A stretch of 8,196 nucleotides of DNA from JAZGDL01 sp036477795 (GTDB taxonomy: Bacteria > Planctomycetota > Phycisphaerae > UBA1845): assembly GCA_036477795.1 (NCBI GenBank), contig JAZGDL010000143.1:1-8196 (forward strand). Direction: 5' to 3'. The notes beneath the pieces are model-generated. The model did not search any database, was not told the origin of the DNA, and was given only the letters and a program-made list of their open reading frames with translations. Both the position numbers and the translations under genes were made by a program. Shown here piece by piece: positions 5,137-8,196 of this stretch (the first letter of the stretch is position 1; each line of letters opens with the position of its first letter).

Positions 5137-5658
5137 TCAGCCGTCGCCTGGAGCGGACGGGGCTGGATTCATGGCCCGCGAGTACTCCCCGCTACGTCCG
5201 CCGGATTTGCGTTCGAGCTGAACCGGGCCCAGGACTATCGATTTGTCGGCGGCTTTGGCCATGTCGTAGATGGTCAAGGCAGCCACCGTGGCTGCGGTTA
5301 GTGCCTCCATCTCAACGCCGGTGCGGGCCACGGTCCTGGCGGTGGCGGTGATCCGCAGGCGCTGGTCGTCGAGCTGCTCGAAGGCAACGTCTACCCAGTC
5401 GAGTGGCAGAGGGTGGCATAAGGGGATCAGCTCACCGGTCCGCTTGGCGGCGTTGATCCCCGCGACCTTTGCGGTAGTGATCGCCTCTCCCTTGATGAGA
5501 GTGCCGGCCAGCAGTTGTTTTAGGACTTGGGGTTGCAGCGTGACCACGGCGGTGGCGGTGGCGGTGCGCCGGGTGAGGTCCTTTTCGGAAACGTCGACCA
5601 TGCGGACCTTGCCGTCCTGGTCGAGATGGGAAAGTGACGGTATCTCAGGAGCTTCCAC
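5137..5658 (-). CDS. moaC: Cyclic pyranopterin monophosphate synthase MoaC
   Basis: 173 residues. MoaC converts the MoaA product 3',8-cH2GTP to cyclic pyranopterin monophosphate, an early step of molybdenum cofactor synthesis, in the cytoplasm as a hexamer. Nearly the whole family signature is readable: LSHLDQDGKVRMVDVSEK (9-26), KGEAITTAKVAGINAAKRT (56-74), ELIPLCHPLPL (76-86), RTGVEMEALTAA (112-123), IYDMAKAADK (130-139) and KSGGRSG (151-157). The residues matching the E. coli catalytic set are Lys56, His82, Glu116, Glu118, Asp132 and Lys135. The start is GTG 5658; an in-frame TGA at 5685-5683 (- strand) excludes a longer protein, and GAAGG seven bases upstream, inside the heptamer array, is the Shine-Dalgarno. 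A 12-residue Ala/Pro/Gly tail after SGEYSR is not part of the family core. No other moa genes are in the window. Confidence 0.95.
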   Translation of the reverse strand: MEAPEIPSLSHLDQDGKVRMVDVSEKDLTRRTATATAVVTLQPQVLKQLLAGTLIKGEAITTAKVAGINAAKRTGELIPLCHPLPLDWVDVAFEQLDDQRLRITATARTVARTGVEMEALTAATVAALTIYDMAKAADKSIVLGPVQLERKSGGRSGEYSRAMNPAPSAPGDG

Positions 5659-5663
5659 TTTGT

Positions 5664-5747
5664 AACCTTCAACCTTTAACCTTCAACCTTTAACCTTCAA
5701 CCTTCAACCTTCAACTTTCAACCTTCAACCTTCAACCTTCAACCTTC
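5664..5747. repeat. Heptanucleotide tandem repeat, 12 units of AACCTTC (GAAGGTT on - strand)
   Basis: Twelve consecutive 7-bp units without spacing. Nine are AACCTTC, two AACCTTT (5671-5677, 5685-5691) and one AACTTTC (5713-5719). It starts five bases upstream of the moaC start and fills most of the moaC leader. On the - strand each unit carries a GAAGG Shine-Dalgarno-like core, and TGA recurs every seven bases at most junctions, so all three frames are closed before moaC. It resembles the short tandemly repeated repetitive (STRR) heptamers described in heterocystous cyanobacteria, though the unit differs. Confidence 0.95.
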
Positions 5748-5875
5748 AACTCACATCATACATTTATCGGCAGCGCCTGCGCTACACTATCGTGGCACGG
5801 GCGCTGGTCAAGGTCCGCACTGTTAGAGTCGATAGTGGCCCTGTGAATCAAGGTGGGATGACAGAGGTTCTGGCG

Positions 5876-6325
5876 ATGCCCGCGGAGGGGTCGGCGCGGG
5901 CCGCCTGGGTTCGGAGCCTGACCGGCTGGCTGGTGGCCTCCCGGCCGCATCGGGTGGTGTGTCTGCTTTTCGGGGTGTGGTTGATAAGTGGGTTTGATGT
6001 GGTCTTGACCATACTGGCCCACTACCAGGGGATGCTGGATGAGACCAACCCAATAGCCAGGCGGCTTTTGCTGCACAGTCCGTACGCGGTCATGGCGTAC
6101 AAGATCGCGCTGGTCACCTTCGCCAGCGTCATTCTACTGACCCACCGGGCACAACTGGTCTCGGAGATTGCCGCGGGCGGGATACTACTGATCTATACGA
6201 TCGTCGCGATTCGGTGGCGGCTGTGCTACGAACTGTACGTGCTGACCCACATCGGCGACGTTCATCCGGGTGAGATCGATGCCGTGGATCTGACCATCCT
6301 CACCTCACATCTGAAGTTTTTCTGA
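5876..6325 (+). CDS. Small integral membrane protein, DUF5658-like
   Basis: 149 residues from ATG 5876, chosen because AGAGG (5863-5867) lies eight bases upstream. ATG 5858 and GTG 5792 are in frame further upstream, but the first has AGGTGG too close and the second would add a charged, non-conserved leader. Three membrane segments are visible: VVCLLFGVWLISGFDVVLTI, VMAYKIALVTFASVILL and AAGGILLIYTIVAI. Between the first two lies D-x(2)-LT-x(9)-DETNPIA, the FD...T...E-x-NP signature that I associate with DUF5658 membrane proteins of unknown function. The hydrophilic end (GDVHPGEIDAVDLTILTS) faces one side of the membrane. It lies divergent to moaC and 88 bp before the permease gene, possibly in one transcript with it. 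No function can be assigned. Confidence 0.75.
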   Translation: MPAEGSARAAWVRSLTGWLVASRPHRVVCLLFGVWLISGFDVVLTILAHYQGMLDETNPIARRLLLHSPYAVMAYKIALVTFASVILLTHRAQLVSEIAAGGILLIYTIVAIRWRLCYELYVLTHIGDVHPGEIDAVDLTILTSHLKFF

Positions 6326-6413
6326 GCCACGCACAACTGAAAATTCTTGGGGATGGGCGCTTCCTATCGGGGCACGGCTGCGGTAATGGTTCCTTTGAAG
6401 GGAGTGTGCGCTC

Positions 6414-7355
6414 TTGGAAGGATTCTGGCTGGGACTTACCGGACTTGCGGCGGGGCTTTGCGGCGGGCTACTGGGGATCGGCGGCAGCATCGTTGTGATC
6501 CCGGCGATGACCGAGTTGATGGGGCCCAAGCAACATCTCTATCAAGCGACGGCGCTGATCGTGAGTTTCTTCGTGGCAGTTCCCGCATTGGTGCAGCATG
6601 TTCGGGCAAAGGCGCTCCAGAGGCGACTTCTGGTCGCCCTCGCTCCGGCAGCGGTGTTGGGCTCGGTTGCCGGGGTGTCGTGCAGCGAGCTGTCGCTGTT
6701 CCGCGGGGAGCGGTCCGTCTATTTGACCGGCATGTTCGGGCTGTTCTTGTTCTACGTGGCTGGTCGTGAAATGTGGCGCATGTTGGCCGGCCCACGGATT
6801 GCAATCCGTGGGCTTTCATGTTCGGGCGAGCACTCGCGATGGGGGGCGGCGATGCTGGTGGGGGCGTCGACGGGCGTGGTATCGGGCTTGCTCGGCGTTG
6901 GTGGGGGCGTCGTGGCAGTGCCGCTTCAACGACGGTTCCTGGGGGTGGGGGTGCGATCGGCGATCGCCAATTCGGCGGCGATGATCGTACTGCTGAGCAT
7001 CGTGGGCGGCACAGCCAAGCACATCGCCCTGGCGGTCAACCATCCGGAATACGCCTGGCATGCACCGGCGGAATTGGCGTTGTTTCTGATCCCTACAGCC
7101 GTCGTCGGAGCGTGGGTCGGCGGCCGATTGACGCATGTGCTGCCTCTACGATTGGTGCGCGCGGCGTTTATGGTACTGCTGGTGGTGGCTGGTTTTCGCA
7201 TGGTGCATCGGGCGACTGAACCGATCAGACCGAATGCGATCCGAGTGGACTGCACTCCGGTCTGCCCGAGCCCACGGGTTGCAACCCGTGGGCTTGTGTG
7301 GACGAGGGGTGCAGCGGGCCCATCGCCCGGCGCATCAACCAGCGCTGGCGGGTGA
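6414..7355 (+). CDS. TauE/SafE family membrane permease
   Basis: 313 residues, starting at TTG 6414 with GAAGGGAG (6397-6404) nine bases upstream; no ATG or GTG fits better. The family (COG0730) moves anions such as sulfite, sulfoacetate or other organosulfur compounds across the inner membrane. It has two homologous halves, each opening with a glycine motif, seen here as GLLGIGGSIVVIP (18-30) and GLLGVGGGVVAVP (158-170), with about eight hydrophobic segments. The linker between the halves contains residues 126-134 (GPRIAIRGL), encoded by a perfect 24-bp palindrome (6790-6813) that keeps the frame. The last membrane helix ends near residue 266 (LLVVAGFRMVHRA), where such proteins normally stop. 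Residues 271-313 are an extra low-complexity tail encoded across a second palindrome (7269-7294) and overlap the convergent acetyltransferase gene by 131 bp. Substrate unknown. Confidence 0.85.
   Translation: MEGFWLGLTGLAAGLCGGLLGIGGSIVVIPAMTELMGPKQHLYQATALIVSFFVAVPALVQHVRAKALQRRLLVALAPAAVLGSVAGVSCSELSLFRGERSVYLTGMFGLFLFYVAGREMWRMLAGPRIAIRGLSCSGEHSRWGAAMLVGASTGVVSGLLGVGGGVVAVPLQRRFLGVGVRSAIANSAAMIVLLSIVGGTAKHIALAVNHPEYAWHAPAELALFLIPTAVVGAWVGGRLTHVLPLRLVRAAFMVLLVVAGFRMVHRATEPIRPNAIRVDCTPVCPSPRVATRGLVWTRGAAGPSPGASTSAGG
6790..6813. repeat. Perfect 24-bp palindrome inside the permease gene
   Basis: Each half is GCCCACGGATTG read inward from either strand; symmetry stops at the flanking G/T pair. 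It encodes part of the cytoplasmic linker of the permease (residues 126-134) and is a sister of the palindrome at 7269-7294, differing only by an A:T to G:C exchange made symmetrically in both arms. No flanking similarity between the copies was seen, so the mobile or duplicated unit appears to be the palindrome itself. I recall such sequences (AHGLQPVG on the other strand) as widespread in planctomycete genomes, unverified here. Confidence 0.85.
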
Positions 7356-7833
7356 TGGTCATCCGTTGCATGCGATACTCCGGCTGTCCCGGGCGGAAGC
7401 GGTGGAATTCGTCGCCGGCGTGGACAAACCCCTCGCGTAGGTAGCAGCGCTGTGCAAGGTGGTTTTCGGGAAAGACCACCAGTGAGACCGAGTGGGCGGC
7501 GTGGGTCTGGAACGCTTCACCCAGCAACAGGGCGACCAGGCGGGAACCGATTCCGCGCCTCCGCACTGTCGGGGCGACTATGAGGTGGCCGAGCCATTTG
7601 TGCTTCGGTTTGTCCTGCATCAGGTTGATCTCACCGTAGGCGCACGGACCAAGCTCGCCACCAACGTGCAGCAAGAACGTCCTTTTGTTGGCGCGCTGCC
7701 ACCGGCAGACCTTCTTGGGAGTCAGCGGCGGCGGTGTCCGTGGGGCAAGCCACAGCAGATCACGTTCGTCGCGGGGCCAGGATGCCACGATCGCGGCGAA
7801 TCTTGACTCAAAGGGGCGTAGCTCCAGTTCCAT
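7225..7833 (-). CDS. GNAT-family N-acetyltransferase
   Basis: 202 residues from ATG 7833. Acetyl-CoA-binding motif A is clear: LGHLIVAPTVRRRGIGSRLV (81-100), with the R-x-x-G-x-G pyrophosphate loop at Arg91-Gly96. Motif B follows as FPENHLAQRCYLREGF (121-136), with the usual Asn, Ala, Tyr and Gly-Phe. The enzyme should transfer an acetyl group from acetyl-CoA to an amine; the acceptor cannot be told, as GNATs range from ribosomal proteins to antibiotics. The GNAT fold normally ends near residue 162 (RMQRMTITRQ). The remaining 40 residues include AHGLQPVG, which is simply the 7269-7294 palindrome read on this strand, and continue into the 3' end of the convergent permease gene. No clear Shine-Dalgarno precedes the ATG. 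Confidence 0.85.
   Translation of the reverse strand: MELELRPFESRFAAIVASWPRDERDLLWLAPRTPPPLTPKKVCRWQRANKRTFLLHVGGELGPCAYGEINLMQDKPKHKWLGHLIVAPTVRRRGIGSRLVALLLGEAFQTHAAHSVSLVVFPENHLAQRCYLREGFVHAGDEFHRFRPGQPEYRMQRMTITRQRWLMRRAMGPLHPSSTQAHGLQPVGSGRPECSPLGSHSV
7269..7294. repeat. Perfect 26-bp palindrome in the overlap of two convergent genes
   Basis: Each half is AGCCCACGGGTTG read inward. It lies where the permease (+) and acetyltransferase (-) genes overlap and is translated in both: SPRVATRGL in the permease and AHGLQPVG in the acetyltransferase. As RNA it would form a very strong hairpin from either strand. With no T-run it is not a canonical intrinsic terminator, but its position between convergent genes would suit a transcript 3' end or RNase barrier. 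Confidence 0.85.
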
Positions 7834-7919
7834 GGCGCGTAGTGTAATCGGTTATTTCAAGGCGGAAAGGGACTAGAAACTAGAAAGGACATGGAACGCT
7901 ACTCTCTAGTCTCTAGTCT
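7834..7919. other. Short intergenic gap between pilT end and acetyltransferase start
   Basis: 86 bp holding most of the CTAG heptamer inverted array plus the leader of the acetyltransferase gene. No promoter with good spacing was found on the - strand upstream of ATG 7833. Confidence 0.4.
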
Positions 7920-7931
7920 CTAGTTTCTAGT
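7872..7931. repeat. CTAG-rich heptamer repeats in inverted arrangement
   Basis: Two units of CTAGAAA (7873-7886) face four tandem units of TCTCTAG/TTTCTAG (7903-7930). The outer parts form perfect 12-base arms, ACTAGAAACTAG (7872-7883) and CTAGTTTCTAGT (7920-7931), separated by 36 bases. On the + strand the second arm runs into TTTTTT (7931-7936), the shape of a long-loop hairpin with a U-tract. Six CTAG tetramers occur in 60 bp. The repeat unit is the same length as the array before moaC but unrelated in sequence. Confidence 0.85.
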
Positions 7932-8196
7932 TTTTTGGGCGACGTAGTCGGCGACGGAGACGGGGTCTTTGGCGAATTGTCTTGCCGTTTCCCAGGTGAT
8001 GCGGCCGGTGGCGGCCAGGTTGGCGAGGCTTTCGTCGAGCGTGATCATGCCGTCCTTGCGGCCCGTCTGAATGGCGGACTCGATGGACTCAATCTTACCG
8101 GCCCGGATGGCGGCCCGCACCGGTTGGGTGGCGATGAGCACCTCCAGGGCCAACGCCCTTTTTTCGTTCTCGTTGGCGGCGGGCAATAAGTGTTGG
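7920..8196 (-). CDS. pilT: PilT-type twitching motility ATPase, C-terminal part (5' end outside window)
   Basis: The frame is open from the right edge of the window to TAG 7922-7920, about 91 residues. It reads (Q)HLLPAANENEKRALALEVLI, then RAAIRAGKIESIESAIQTGR, KDGMITLDESLANLAATGRI and TWETARQFAKDP. This matches the C-terminal domain of PilT, including the AIRxGK...IQTGRKxGMxTLDESL motif. PilT is the hexameric retraction ATPase of type IV pili; its Walker A/B motifs lie upstream, outside the window, and the close paralogue PilU is an alternative. TTG 8186-8184 is inside the conserved region and is not a start. The last residues (KTRN) and the stop codon are encoded by the CTAG heptamer repeat, so the repeat has become the gene's 3' end. 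Confidence 0.85.
   Translation of the reverse strand, partial: QHLLPAANENEKRALALEVLIATQPVRAAIRAGKIESIESAIQTGRKDGMITLDESLANLAATGRITWETARQFAKDPVSVADYVAQKTRN

Noticed and set aside
5121..5138. Inverted right end of the RAYT/REP element (AAAATAGG...)
   Set aside because: Only eight bases match the reverse complement of the 3643-3660 motif; the rest diverges.
4868..5221. 117-residue + strand ORF after the right inverted repeat
   Set aside because: Its first part is a translation of the repeat and the end is antisense of moaC; no domain features.
5664..5747. CRISPR-like array
   Set aside because: Units are 7 bp and directly adjacent, with no spacers.
7920..8196. Separate small gene starting at TTG 8186
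   Set aside because: The frame stays open to the window edge and the preceding residues (QHLL) fit the PilT QQLL motif, so it is a truncated pilT-type gene.

Overview
The window looks like chromosomal DNA of a GC-rich Gram-negative-type bacterium, most likely a planctomycete (Planctomycetota). The basis is family and style, not a database match. The evidence is a secreted beta-propeller protein ending in the short dockerin-like EF-hand pair with a CLTGP/LFTGP signature, a neighbour with an IPTL-type C-terminal sorting signal, a TPR protein tail of the membrane-glycosyltransferase kind, and many small dispersed palindromes and repeat fossils between and inside genes.

Layout. The left edge (3-326, +) is the C-terminal end of a TPR protein. 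A repeat-rich gap follows, then a decayed-looking HicBA toxin-antitoxin module: hicB (622-831, +) is separated from its well-spaced ribosome binding site and ATG by one extra T, and only the first codons of a hicA-like frame survive (824-919). Next come two tandem + strand genes 15 bp apart, both for exported six-bladed beta-propellers. The first (916-2556) has six YWTD/YWTE repeats and a dockerin-like tail; the second (2572-3606) has six NHL repeats and an IPTL-CTERM-like anchor. They are probably co-transcribed surface or extracellular binding proteins.

The 3607-3857 gap holds a REP-like sequence and the start of a broken REP-associated tyrosine transposase. A polyprenyl diphosphate synthase gene (3858-4865, -) is flanked exactly by two inverted copies of a 40-bp repeat. 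Then come moaC (5137-5658, -) for molybdenum cofactor synthesis, preceded by 12 tandem heptamers that supply its Shine-Dalgarno, and two membrane protein genes on the + strand: a DUF5658-like protein (5876-6325) and a TauE/SafE permease (6414-7355). The permease converges on and overlaps a GNAT acetyltransferase (7225-7833, -). The right edge is the C-terminus of a PilT-type ATPase (7920-8196, -), whose stop codon lies in a second heptamer array.

The housekeeping-type genes (polyprenyl synthase, moaC, pilT, permease) show no obvious pathway link. The recurring theme is invasion by small repeats: a perfect palindrome sits in frame in the permease linker, a second sister palindrome is read through by both convergent genes, two unrelated heptamer arrays touch gene ends, and a 40-bp inverted pair brackets one gene. 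No rRNA, tRNA or CRISPR was seen.
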